Source: JALOAT01 sp041685115 (lineage in GTDB: Bacteria > Pseudomonadota > Gammaproteobacteria > Thiohalomonadales > Thiohalomonadaceae). From it: DNA of 64,000 nt. Shown one piece after another: positions 9,339-17,946 of the stretch; the first letter of the stretch is position 1; every line of letters begins with the position of its first letter. Made by a program: the position numbers and the translations under genes. The notes below the pieces were generated by a model, which did no database searches, was not told where the DNA came from, and saw nothing but the letters and a program-made list of their open reading frames with translations. The stretch spans positions 46,658 through 110,657 of the forward strand of contig JAWLGK010000010.1 of assembly GCA_041685115.1 (NCBI GenBank), written 5' to 3'.

Positions 9339-10334
9339 ATGGCACAGCAACAACACACGGGACCGGTATTCATCGTCGGCATGAACGGCTCCGGGACCAC
9401 GCTGCTACGGGACCTGCTGAACAACCATCCGGCGTTCTACGCCTTTCCCAAGGAAACCAAACTGCTTCCCTATTTCATCGATGCCGTCGCCGCGGGGAGG
9501 TTCGGCGACCTGCGCGTCGACAAAAACTTCCACCGGTTGTGGCAAACGCTGTGCAGTGACCCGCGCTTTCAGCTCGGTCGGGGCGAGCGTGCAGCGTTGC
9601 CGGAGGACTGGCGGGACAGACCACACGAGCTCGCGACGGTGGTGGACCACACCATGGGATATTTCGCCGCCCGTGAGGGCAAAGCCCGTTGGGGGGAAAA
9701 AACGCCGAACCATGTGCTGCACATGGACAAGCTTGCCGCCGTGTTTCCGGATGCGCGCTTCGTACATCTCATCCGCGATGGAAGGGGTTGCGCGGCCTCC
9801 TTGCACCGGCGCTGGGGCTACCGTCCGGAACGCACGCTGGTGCGCTGGAAGAACGCCATCGCCGCAGGGCGTGCCCAGGGCGAGCGCCTCGGCGACCGTT
9901 ACCTCGAACTGCGCTACGAAGCGCTGGCCGAGGATCCCGAGACGTGGATGCGCCGCGTCTGTGCACATCTCGGGCTGCCGTTCACGGACGAGGTGCTGAC
10001 GGTCAAGCGCAGGCATCGCCCGGTGGTGGCCCAGGAGAAAACCGTGGTCGCCGCCGGCGCCAGCCGTTGGCAGAGCTATTTTTCCGAGCGCCAGCAGCGA
10101 CGCATGGAGGCGATTGCAGGGGGTACGCTCGCGGCGCTGGGCTATCCGGTGAACACGGCATCGGACAGCGAACCCGGAGCATGGTCGCGTGCCTGGTGGG
10201 AGGTGTCGGATTATGCGCGTCGTGGCCTCGCCCTGCTGCGCGGCAACCGTCGTACCACCGACCAAGGCGCCCTCGGCGTGCGCTGGAACGAAGTGCAGAC
10301 GGCGGTGCGAACCTGGAAGCACAAGCGCGCCTGA
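9339..10334 (+). CDS. Sulfotransferase family protein (PAPS-type P-loop)
   Basis: 331 residues, immediately after another sulfotransferase (19-base gap). P-loop FIVGMNGSGTTLLRDLLNNH near the N terminus, FVHLIRDGRGCAASLHRRW for the 3-prime phosphate site, and LRYEALAEDPETW at the C-terminal signature. The ATG at 9339 has AGAGGGAG a few bases upstream. The two adjacent sulfotransferases are only distantly alike, so they probably act on different positions or sugars and are not a recent duplication. Confidence 0.85.
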   Translation: MAQQQHTGPVFIVGMNGSGTTLLRDLLNNHPAFYAFPKETKLLPYFIDAVAAGRFGDLRVDKNFHRLWQTLCSDPRFQLGRGERAALPEDWRDRPHELATVVDHTMGYFAAREGKARWGEKTPNHVLHMDKLAAVFPDARFVHLIRDGRGCAASLHRRWGYRPERTLVRWKNAIAAGRAQGERLGDRYLELRYEALAEDPETWMRRVCAHLGLPFTDEVLTVKRRHRPVVAQEKTVVAAGASRWQSYFSERQQRRMEAIAGGTLAALGYPVNTASDSEPGAWSRAWWEVSDYARRGLALLRGNRRTTDQGALGVRWNEVQTAVRTWKHKRA

Positions 10335-10448
10335 GTACGCGTGCGCCAAATCGAGGCATTCCCGGATCGTCAAAGCGAGCTTGCTTCTGCCGACACCGTT
10401 GGCGAATGCGGTTTCGGTTAACCGGCGGTGGTTGGAAAAAAAGCATTC

Positions 10449-10463
10449 GCCCACGGGGTGGGC
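10449..10463. repeat. Short hairpin in the 263-bp gap before a glycosyltransferase gene
   Basis: GCCCAC and GTGGGC arms around a GGG loop, within a CATTCGCCCACGGGGTGGGC context resembling short REP-type hairpins of other gammaproteobacteria. The rest of the gap shows no open frame or clear promoter. Confidence 0.4.
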
Positions 10464-10597
10464 TCCTACGGTGGTTCGCCGATACCCGGCGCTGGCGATG
10501 ACAGGGAAACAGCAGCTTAGGGTTAAAGTTCTTCAAAACGCGATGACGTGTTCCGGGGTTCGGAGCACCTGATAAATCACGTGCAACGGAGCCGAGC

Positions 10598-11857
10598 ATG
10601 GCGCGCATTGCCGTGGTGGCCTTCAACCTCAATCCGGAGCGGAACTCCGAGGCGCAGGTGGCCGCCCAGTGGTTGAAGATTCTCATACGTCGTCACCACG
10701 TCGAAGTGTTCACCGACGCCCGGCACCGGGAGACGGTGCAGCGGGAGTTCGGCGACCGGGTGGTGTGCCATGGCGTCGCCGGCACTGAACCGTGGCGTCG
10801 GCTGGAGCGCTGGCTGGGTCTGCGCGGTATCGCGCCCATGGTCTTCTTTCGCCGGGTGGAGCGCATGCTCGCGGTGCGGGGGCAACACGTCCGGTTCGAC
10901 CTCCTGCATTGTCAGACGCCGTTCGGTATCCATTCGTACAACCGGCTCTACCGCCTCGGTATCCCGATGATTGTCGGTCCGCTCGGCGGTGGCCTGCGCA
11001 CGCCGCCGGGCTTCGCACGTGCCTTCCGTTTCCAGTATCTGCGCGACAGATTCCGCGAGTCCGCCTATGCGCTGCTGCTCAGGCGGAGCGGCTGGCGCAA
11101 CTATCTGGCGCATGCCCAACGCATCATCGTCGGCACCGGGCATGTGAAGCGCCTGCTTCCTGCGGTAGTACAGACGCGCTGCGTCAATGTCTTCGACACG
11201 GTGGTCGACACAAGCGTGTTCACACCCGCGCCCCGCGCGGTACATCGCGCCGCGCTCAGGGTGTTGTTCGTCGGCAGGTTGGAAGGCAACAAGGGGCCGG
11301 TGCTGCTGGTGGAGGCCGTGCGGCGTTGCCGCGTGCGCGGGCTCGACGGGTTTTCGGTCGAACTGGTGGGCGAGGGGCGCTTGCAGGGCATGCTGACACG
11401 CCTCATCGAGCGCTATGGCTTGCAGCACATCGTCCACCTCACGGGCGCATTGTCCCGTGCCGAAGTGCTCGCACGGTACCGTGCCGCCGATATCTTTTGT
11501 CTGCCCACACTGCGCGAGCCCGGCGGCACGGTAATCCTGGAGGCCATGGCGTGCGGACTGCCGGTCATTACGTCGGATTACGGCGGGCCCGCCGAAGTCG
11601 TGACGCCTGCCTGTGGCATCAAGTTGCCCATGGACAATTATGACGCTTACATCGCGGCGCTTACCGAGGGGCTGGCACAGCTGCTGACGGATCCCGCCTG
11701 CCGCCGACGCATGGGCGCGGCAGGGCGCGCAAGAGCCGTGGCCGAGTATTCCGTCACCGCACTGGAAGCAAAGATCGATGCCGTTTACGAGAGCATGCTG
11801 CCGAATCTGCCAAGCACCGCGCCCCCCGCCGCATCACACGTGGTGCAGCGTCTGTAA
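10598..11857 (+). CDS. GT4-type glycosyltransferase
   Basis: 419 residues. MARIAVVAFNLNPERNSEAQ opens the acceptor domain; a central segment starting RAALRVLFVGRLEGNKGPVL begins the donor domain, and LREPGGTVILEAMACGLPVI provides the donor-binding glutamates. Its region of about residues 125-145 (GGGLRTPPGFARAFRFQYLR) is typical of the GT4 subgroup. ATG 10598 has CGGAGCCGAGC upstream. It follows a gap of about 260 bases, so it may start a new transcription unit. Confidence 0.85.
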   Translation: MARIAVVAFNLNPERNSEAQVAAQWLKILIRRHHVEVFTDARHRETVQREFGDRVVCHGVAGTEPWRRLERWLGLRGIAPMVFFRRVERMLAVRGQHVRFDLLHCQTPFGIHSYNRLYRLGIPMIVGPLGGGLRTPPGFARAFRFQYLRDRFRESAYALLLRRSGWRNYLAHAQRIIVGTGHVKRLLPAVVQTRCVNVFDTVVDTSVFTPAPRAVHRAALRVLFVGRLEGNKGPVLLVEAVRRCRVRGLDGFSVELVGEGRLQGMLTRLIERYGLQHIVHLTGALSRAEVLARYRAADIFCLPTLREPGGTVILEAMACGLPVITSDYGGPAEVVTPACGIKLPMDNYDAYIAALTEGLAQLLTDPACRRRMGAAGRARAVAEYSVTALEAKIDAVYESMLPNLPSTAPPAASHVVQRL

Positions 11858-12047
11858 GATGGGATGCAGTTCGCACGATAGGTGCGTTACCGTGAGCTGT
11901 GTCGAGAAACAAACGAAGCCTTTTTAAATTCGCGAATCCGTTTGCGTGATCGCACACGATCGCTACGTGATGCCCCTCGCGGCGGCGTACTGAACGCGCC
12001 GGTATATTGTCGACCCACTGGTTGCTACGGCTACGAAAGAGGGTCCG

Positions 12048-13217
12048 ATGAAACAGGCGAACAATGGGGGCAGCGTTCAGGGCCGGGCGCGGCGGTTTTT
12101 GCAGGGTCTTGGCGGCACCACCGGTCGGCTGGTGCGTCAGGGGCATCTGGCGGGTGTGTCCATTGTGTGCACGGGTTTGTTGCTCATGGCCTCGGGGATG
12201 TCCGCGAGTGCGTTCGCGGCGGTACCGGATGCACCCCGCGGGCTGTGTGTAACGCCGCCTGGCAACTGCGCGCAGGACCCGGCGCCCGCGAAAAAGAAAT
12301 ACCACCCGGGGCACTACATGCTGGTCTATCTCGGGAGCGGCGATCCGACTCCGTTTTCGGTGCTCGATACCATCAAGGGCAATCCGAATATCCACGGTGT
12401 GCAGATCAGGTATCTGTGGAAACAGCTGGAGCCGCAAAAAAACCAGTACGATTTCTCGGCTATCGAGCGTGACCTGAAGTATCTGGGCGCCATGGGCAAA
12501 CGTCTGGTCGTTCAACTCAACGTGAACGGCTACCACGGCGCGATCATCGTGCCGGATTATCTGCGCAAGGACCCGGCCTACGAGGGCGGCATCGTCCGGG
12601 ATCGCAGTGGCAAGGGCTGGGTCGTCAAACGCTGGAACCTGGCCGTGCAGGACCGTATGGGCGCGCTGTATCGGGCACTCGCGGAACGCTTCGATGATGA
12701 GCCGTACTTCGAGGCCTTCAACGTACAGGAGACTGCATCGCCCGTCGTCTGCGCTGGCGCCGACAAGGAGCCGTCGTATTCACCCGAGCGCTATCGCGAT
12801 GCCATCATGCACGGCATGGATCATATGGCTGCGGCATGGAAGAAGACCACGGCGATGCAGTGGTTCAGTTATCTGCCGTGCGGCAAGCAATACCTGGCCG
12901 ACGTCGCGGCGCATGCCGCGAAATTGGGGCTGGGCATCGGCGGCCCGGATCTCGAACCCGGCAACGAAGGCCAGGAGACCGGTGCTTATCAATACTATGA
13001 AACCTACAAGGACAAGGTGGTCGCCGGCCAGGCGGTGCAGACCCCGAACTGGGGCCGCACCTGGCCCAACGGCAAGCCGGTGACGGCACAGGACATGCTG
13101 CTCTACGGCGCCAACACGCTGCACCTCGACTACATCTTCTGGTTGCGCAAGTCACCGGAGTTCTTCGACAAGGTGGTCCCACTGGCCGAGCGTTATCCCG
13201 ATATCCTCGGCAATTAA
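12048..13217 (+). CDS. Secreted glycoside-hydrolase-like (TIM-barrel) protein
   Basis: 389 residues. A long basic N-region is followed by a hydrophobic stretch at about 35-57 ending ASAFA, a plausible signal peptide. The mature part looks like a beta/alpha-barrel glycosidase: QIRYLWKQLEPQKNQYDFSA is the first-strand motif seen in GH42/GH39/GH5-like proteins, and EAFNVQET and GIGGPDLEPGNEG hold acidic residues where catalytic glutamates usually fall. It may trim the exopolysaccharide in the periplasm or outside, as depolymerising glycosidases in Wzy-type loci do. The exact GH family is uncertain. The 190-base upstream gap shows no clear element. Confidence 0.6.
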   Translation: MKQANNGGSVQGRARRFLQGLGGTTGRLVRQGHLAGVSIVCTGLLLMASGMSASAFAAVPDAPRGLCVTPPGNCAQDPAPAKKKYHPGHYMLVYLGSGDPTPFSVLDTIKGNPNIHGVQIRYLWKQLEPQKNQYDFSAIERDLKYLGAMGKRLVVQLNVNGYHGAIIVPDYLRKDPAYEGGIVRDRSGKGWVVKRWNLAVQDRMGALYRALAERFDDEPYFEAFNVQETASPVVCAGADKEPSYSPERYRDAIMHGMDHMAAAWKKTTAMQWFSYLPCGKQYLADVAAHAAKLGLGIGGPDLEPGNEGQETGAYQYYETYKDKVVAGQAVQTPNWGRTWPNGKPVTAQDMLLYGANTLHLDYIFWLRKSPEFFDKVVPLAERYPDILGN

Positions 13218-13404
13218 CCATCAGGCCCGGCCGGGGGGCGCGATGCTCCCCGGCCTTGGCTGCGCTTGAAAAACGCTTTTCCATCGGGGCGGTCTCTTGG
13301 TCAAGCGCCGCTCCCCGTTTGCAGCGCATTGCTGTCGATCAACCACGCGATGGCACCCATGGTCTGCGCCGCGCCGCGCTAAGCACCGGGTCCAGGGAAC
13401 GGAC

Positions 13405-14148
13405 ATGCAAAACTTCATCATCGTCGGCACCCAGCGTACGGGAAGCTCTGCGTTCGCCGAAGCGCTCGGCCGCCATCCCGAGGTGGTCTGCGGCGCGGAA
13501 TGGCTCAATCACGTGCGTGGACCACGCAAGGCGGCCGTCGCCTCGCTCGCGTTCGCAGGTCATCTGCAGTTCATCAAGCGGCCACGTTTCGAACTCTGGC
13601 GCGCCGCGCTGCAACCGGAGGTGCGCTGGCTGGGCTTTCGCTGGCTGTTCCGTGCCAATGGCCTGTGGGCGGTGCATCCCCGTTACAACCCGACGCTTTG
13701 GCTGGACGGCCTCGAGGGCTGCATGGGCTGGCTCGCCCAACGTCCGCACATCCATGTCATCCATGTGGTCCGCCGTGATGCCGTGGATTGGTTGAAATCA
13801 AAATATCTCGCCCGCGCGACCATGAGCTATTGGGGCAAGAGCTATCCGGCCTCCACCAAGGTGCGCATCCCGGTACGCGAGGCCAGGGCCCGGGTGCAAT
13901 CGAAGGAATGGATAGACGGGCGCCTTGGCGATCTGCGCCGTACCAATCCCTATCACGCGATCCAATACGAAGCCTTCCTGAAGGACGATGCGGCCGTGGT
14001 GGCACGGGCGCTGACATTTCTCGGTTGTGATCCCGCAAGGCAGTTGCGCGGTGAGCGCCGCCTGCGGCGCCAGTCCACGGGCACGCCGGCGGATTACATC
14101 CGCAACTACGCGGAACTTTCCAGGTCCTTGGGCCAACAACCCGTCTGA
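13405..14148 (+). CDS. Sulfotransferase family protein (short)
   Basis: 247 residues, the shortest of the six. P-loop FIIVGTQRTGSSAFAEAL at the N terminus and IHVIHVVRRDAVDWLKSKYL for the 3-prime phosphate region, resembling Stf0-like and NodH-like bacterial carbohydrate sulfotransferases. ATG 13405 has GGGAACGG upstream; the upstream in-frame extension has no domain content. It probably sulfates a sugar hydroxyl with PAPS. The acceptor cannot be read from sequence. Confidence 0.78.
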   Translation: MQNFIIVGTQRTGSSAFAEALGRHPEVVCGAEWLNHVRGPRKAAVASLAFAGHLQFIKRPRFELWRAALQPEVRWLGFRWLFRANGLWAVHPRYNPTLWLDGLEGCMGWLAQRPHIHVIHVVRRDAVDWLKSKYLARATMSYWGKSYPASTKVRIPVREARARVQSKEWIDGRLGDLRRTNPYHAIQYEAFLKDDAAVVARALTFLGCDPARQLRGERRLRRQSTGTPADYIRNYAELSRSLGQQPV

Positions 14149-14222
14149 CCACGACCTGGCCACGCGCGCTTCGTACCCACGGGTCTGCTTTATCTGTGTA
14201 AAAGGAGCGTTGAGACGTACCC

Positions 14223-15095
14223 ATGAGCAAGAAGATCGTGTTCATAGGCGGGTTGCATCGCAGCGGCACCAGCCTGCTTCAGTTCCTGCTGGGAGCCCAT
14301 CCAGGCTATGCCGCCGTGGGCGAGGTCTATGGCCTCGTTCGATCAGGCTCCAGATATCTAAACCGTGCGGCAGAGGTGGGATGTTCATGCGGGGTCAATG
14401 CGGATCAGTGCGCGTTCTGGGGTCCGCTGGTGCCTCAGCTGCGCAGGGCGACGCAGGCGTCGGATGCCGAACGTTACGGGATGTTCCTCCGGCATTTCGC
14501 GATGTTTTTCGGTAACGGCGCCATACCGGTCGATTCCTCGAAGGACCTGCGGGCCTTGCGCATGTTGCACGCCCTGCCGGACATCGAGGTGGAGGCGCTG
14601 TTTTCCATTCGCGATGTGCGCGCGTGGACAGTCTCGGTCCAACGAGCCGAGCAGGGCCGGCACGGCGCGTGGGGAGGGGCGCGCGCCTTCTGGCGCTGGT
14701 ACCGCGGCAATCGCCGATACATAGCCGGGCTGCAACACATCGGACTGCGCTGGCTCACGGTGAGCCATGAGGAATTGGTGCTGCGCCCCGAGCCGTCGCT
14801 CAGCCGGATCATGGCTTTTCTCGGCGATTCCGTTCGCGGCGACATGCTCAATTTCAATCAGGCCGGCCATCATGCGGTTCTGGTGAACCGGATGAAGAGC
14901 AACCGGGAAAAAATGAACCACCTTCGCTACGACCATCGCTGGTTCTACCGCAGCGGGCAGTGGATGCTCCCGGCCCTGTTATTGCCGAACGTCATGCGCT
15001 TCAACCACGCGCAGGTCTATGGTCATGCGGGCAATGTCTTCGAGGAGCCGGTGCGGGCACGGCTGTCTGAGGGTACATCCCTGACCGGCCAGTGA
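14223..15095 (+). CDS. Sulfotransferase family protein (PAPS-type P-loop)
   Basis: 290 residues. P-loop FIGGLHRSGTSLLQFLLGAH, then AVGEVYGLV, and C54-x-C56-G-x5-C63-A-x-W66, the same cysteine pattern and spacing as in the sulfotransferase at 1971. ALFSIRDVRAWTVSVQRA fits the 3-prime phosphate site and VSHEELVLRPEPS the C-terminal signature. An AAAGGAG site lies upstream of ATG 14223. Together with the 1971 gene it forms a cysteine-bearing subgroup within this locus. Confidence 0.83.
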   Translation: MSKKIVFIGGLHRSGTSLLQFLLGAHPGYAAVGEVYGLVRSGSRYLNRAAEVGCSCGVNADQCAFWGPLVPQLRRATQASDAERYGMFLRHFAMFFGNGAIPVDSSKDLRALRMLHALPDIEVEALFSIRDVRAWTVSVQRAEQGRHGAWGGARAFWRWYRGNRRYIAGLQHIGLRWLTVSHEELVLRPEPSLSRIMAFLGDSVRGDMLNFNQAGHHAVLVNRMKSNREKMNHLRYDHRWFYRSGQWMLPALLLPNVMRFNHAQVYGHAGNVFEEPVRARLSEGTSLTGQ

Positions 15096-15177
15096 ATCGG
15101 ATTATTCAGTAACAATCTCTGGCGCCGTCGGGATCAGTTCAGGCGCGGCCGTTGGTCTATTGATCCCCTCATCCTGT

Positions 15178-15198
15178 CCTTCTCCCGGAGGGAGAAGG
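15178..15198. repeat. Nine-base-pair hairpin between a sulfotransferase and a glycosyltransferase gene
   Basis: CCTTCTCCC and GGGAGAAGG arms separated by GGA, followed by GACGAATCTTTTGC. It could act as a weak terminator, but the T-run is short and offset; similar CTCTCCC/GGGAGAG hairpins are common intergenic repeats. Confidence 0.45.
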
Positions 15199-15271
15199 GA
15201 CGAATCTTTTGCAGCCGGCGGTTAATGCGTTCTCACATTCCATCGCCAAACACACAGGGATAGTAAGCACG

Positions 15272-16552
15272 ATGTCCACCTTGCTCTGCATCAACAACTA
15301 CTACTATCCGCGGGGTGGCGCCGAGGTGGTGTTCCTGGAGCAGGAACGGCTATTCCGGGCGGCCGGTTGGCAGGTGGTTCCGTTCGCAATGCACCATCCG
15401 CGCAATCTTGAAACGCCGTGGTCGGCGTATTTCGTAGACGAGATTGAGTTCGGCCACGCCTATTCGCCCTGGGAAAAACTGCGGCGCGTGCCGAAGGTGA
15501 TCTATTCGATGGAGGCCCGTCGCAAGCTGCGCCGGTTGCTGGATGCTGTGCCCGTGAGCGTATGCCATTTGCACAACATCTATCACCACATCTCGCCGTC
15601 CATCCTGAGTGTACTGCGCCAGCGCGGAATCCCGGTTGTGCTCACGCTTCACGACCTCAAACTGGCCTGTCCCGCCTACAAGATGCTCGCGCACGACGGC
15701 GTGTGCGAGCGTTGTAAGGGCGGGCAGCTTCGTCACGTGATGGTACACCGCTGCGTGAAGGGTTCGCTTGCATTGAGTGCACTCGCCTACCTGGAGGGAC
15801 GGTTGCACCGCATGCTCGACACCTATGGCCGGAACGTGGATCGCTTCACGGTGCCGAGCCGGTTCTATCTGGATAAGCTGGTGGAGTGGGGCGTGCCAGC
15901 GGACAAACTGGTGTACGTGCCGAACTTTGTGGACGTGGATGCCTTCCGGCCACGCACGCAGGTCGGGCGTGGTTTCCTGTACTTCGGGCGTCTCGGACCC
16001 GAGAAGGGCATCACCACGCTAATCACGGCCGCGGCCCGTGCTCAGGTGCCGTTGCACATCGCCGGTACAGGGCCGGAGGAGGCGCCGGCGCGCCGCCTGG
16101 CCGAGCGATTGAGTGCCGAGGCGATCTTCCTCGGGCATCTGAGCGGCGCACCGCTGAGAGCCGCCATCGCCGCGGCGCGCGCCACGGTGCTGCCATCGGA
16201 GTGGTACGAGAACGCCCCCATGAGTGTGCTCGAATCCTACGCCTCCGGCGTACCCGTGCTGGGCGCCGCCATTGGCGGCATCGGTGAACTGATTCGCGAG
16301 AACGAAACCGGCGCCACCTTCAGCAGTGGGTCAGTGGACGACTTGGCGGCGCGCTTGCGCTGGCTGGCGGATATGCCGGATCGCCGCGTCACCGAAATGG
16401 GCCAGTGTGCACGGGCGTGGGTGGAACGCGAATTTACGGCGGCGCAGTACCGTGATCGCCTCTCGCAGCTCTACGCAGAACTCGGCGTCAGCGGTTTCAA
16501 GGACGTCCGGTGCGAACGCAAGGCCGTGCCGCAGGCGGCCGCCACGGATTGA
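15272..16552 (+). CDS. GT4-type glycosyltransferase
   Basis: 426 residues from ATG 15272 (MSTLLCINNYYYPRGGAEVV). The donor domain begins at about residue 230 with GFLYFGRLGPEKGITTLI and carries SEWYENAPMSVLESYASGVP, the glutamate-containing donor site. A CPAYKMLAHDGVCERC cysteine pair near residue 140 is typical of this GT4 subgroup. An earlier in-frame TTG at 15209 preceded by GGAGAAGGGA is possible but would add residues without domain support. Probable role in repeat-unit assembly. Confidence 0.82.
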   Translation: MSTLLCINNYYYPRGGAEVVFLEQERLFRAAGWQVVPFAMHHPRNLETPWSAYFVDEIEFGHAYSPWEKLRRVPKVIYSMEARRKLRRLLDAVPVSVCHLHNIYHHISPSILSVLRQRGIPVVLTLHDLKLACPAYKMLAHDGVCERCKGGQLRHVMVHRCVKGSLALSALAYLEGRLHRMLDTYGRNVDRFTVPSRFYLDKLVEWGVPADKLVYVPNFVDVDAFRPRTQVGRGFLYFGRLGPEKGITTLITAAARAQVPLHIAGTGPEEAPARRLAERLSAEAIFLGHLSGAPLRAAIAAARATVLPSEWYENAPMSVLESYASGVPVLGAAIGGIGELIRENETGATFSSGSVDDLAARLRWLADMPDRRVTEMGQCARAWVEREFTAAQYRDRLSQLYAELGVSGFKDVRCERKAVPQAAATD

Positions 16553-16561
16553 TGTCTCAAG

Positions 16562-16582
16562 GCCACGACGTCAGGTCGTGGC
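16562..16582. repeat. Hairpin after a glycosyltransferase gene
   Basis: Eight-base arms GCCACGAC and GTCGTGGC around GTCAG, about ten bases after the upstream stop codon. No T-run follows, so it is not a classical terminator; it may protect the 3-prime end of the transcript. Confidence 0.45.
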
Positions 16583-16727
16583 TGGGCCATGGCTCAGGAG
16601 GGGCAGGGCCCTGACACCGCGTTGCGTCATGATGCGCGGTGCTGGCGAAGGTGGGAATGGATGCCGTCACGTCGGTGCGTGCACGGCATCCCGGGTGAAG
16701 AAACGGAATTCTTGCCTGGGGGACGAT

Positions 16728-17903
16728 ATGCACGTCATGGTGCTGGGGTTGCGTGGTTTTCCCGACGTCCAGGGCGGCGTCGAACGGCACGCGGAGCAAC
16801 TGTATCCGCTGATGGCCCGGCTGGGTTGCGAGGTGGAGGTGCTGGTCCGCTCGCCCCACCATCCCCCGGGTAAGCCGTTGCATTGGAACGGTGTACGTTT
16901 TCGCCGCCTGTGGTCTCCGCGCGCCAACGGCTTCGAGGCGCTCATCCATTCCTTCCTGGCCACGCTCTATGCCGTGGTGCGGCGGCCCGACGTGCTGCAT
17001 ATCCACGCCGTGGGGCCGGCGCTCCTGGCGCCGCTCGCACGCATGTTGGGCCTGCGTGTGGTAGTCACACATCACGGTGCCGATTACGACCGGGAGAAGT
17101 GGGGACGCCTGGCGCGCTGGGTGTTGCGCACCGGCGAACGCTGGGGCATGGGCTTCGCACATGAGCGCATCGTCATCTCGGAGGTGATTCGCCGCCATGT
17201 GGCGGCGCGCTACGGCCGTGACTCGGTGGTCATTCCCAATGGAGTGCACATCCCCCCATCGCCAGGCTCGGCGGGTGCGCTGTGCCGGTTCGCACTGGCG
17301 CCGGGACGGTACGTTCTGCAAGTCAGCCGGCTGGTGCCGGAAAAACGTCAGCTGGACCTGATCCACGCCTTCGCCGAGGCACGGATCGCGGACTGGAAAC
17401 TGGTCCTGGTAGGGGGGATTGCGCAACCCGATGCCTACGCCCGTGAAGTCATCGCCCTGGCCGAGCGCACCCCGGGCGTGGTGCTTACCGGATTCCAGAG
17501 TGGCAGCGATCTGCAGCAGCTGTATGCCCATGCCGGGCTGTTCGTGTTGCCGTCGTCCCACGAGGGCCTGCCCATTGCCCTGCTTGAGGCGTTGAGCTTC
17601 GGCCTGCCGGTCCTGGCCAGCGATATACCCGCCAACCTGGACGTGGGATTGCCGTCCGGCAGTTATTTCCCGTTGGGCGATGTTGCCGCCCTCGCCAAAA
17701 CGATGCGCGCCCGTGCTGCATCGTGCCCGCTGGCGGACGAAGAACGCCGCCGTATCCGCGCCTGGGTGGCGGAGCGCTTCGACTGGAACGACATCGCGCG
17801 CCGGACCCTTGAGGTGTACCGCGGTGTGGTCGGCAGGCAGGACGCAGTCTGTCGGCCCCAGGGCAAGGGGGCGAAGCGCGCGTCACGCGTCGCCGAGCAG
17901 TGA
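16728..17903 (+). CDS. GT4-type glycosyltransferase
   Basis: 391 residues. MHVMVLGLRGFPDVQGGVER is typical of the GT4 subgroup with rhamnosyl- and mannosyltransferase-like members. The donor domain starts GRYVLQVSRLVPEKRQLDLI, and PSSHEGLPIALLEALSFGLP carries the E-x7-E glutamates. ATG 16728 has GGGGGA a few bases upstream; the open frame to its left overlaps the preceding gene in another frame and is not credible. It is followed 43 bases later by the large secreted malectin protein. Confidence 0.86.
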   Translation: MHVMVLGLRGFPDVQGGVERHAEQLYPLMARLGCEVEVLVRSPHHPPGKPLHWNGVRFRRLWSPRANGFEALIHSFLATLYAVVRRPDVLHIHAVGPALLAPLARMLGLRVVVTHHGADYDREKWGRLARWVLRTGERWGMGFAHERIVISEVIRRHVAARYGRDSVVIPNGVHIPPSPGSAGALCRFALAPGRYVLQVSRLVPEKRQLDLIHAFAEARIADWKLVLVGGIAQPDAYAREVIALAERTPGVVLTGFQSGSDLQQLYAHAGLFVLPSSHEGLPIALLEALSFGLPVLASDIPANLDVGLPSGSYFPLGDVAALAKTMRARAASCPLADEERRRIRAWVAERFDWNDIARRTLEVYRGVVGRQDAVCRPQGKGAKRASRVAEQ

Positions 17904-17946
17904 GTTGCCATTCGTCGTGCTCAAGGCGCCGCGCGCAGGAGAACCC

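Noticed and set aside
15178..15198. Intrinsic terminator between sulfotransferase and glycosyltransferase genes
   Set aside because: The hairpin is good but the T-run is short and displaced; kept only as a hairpin.
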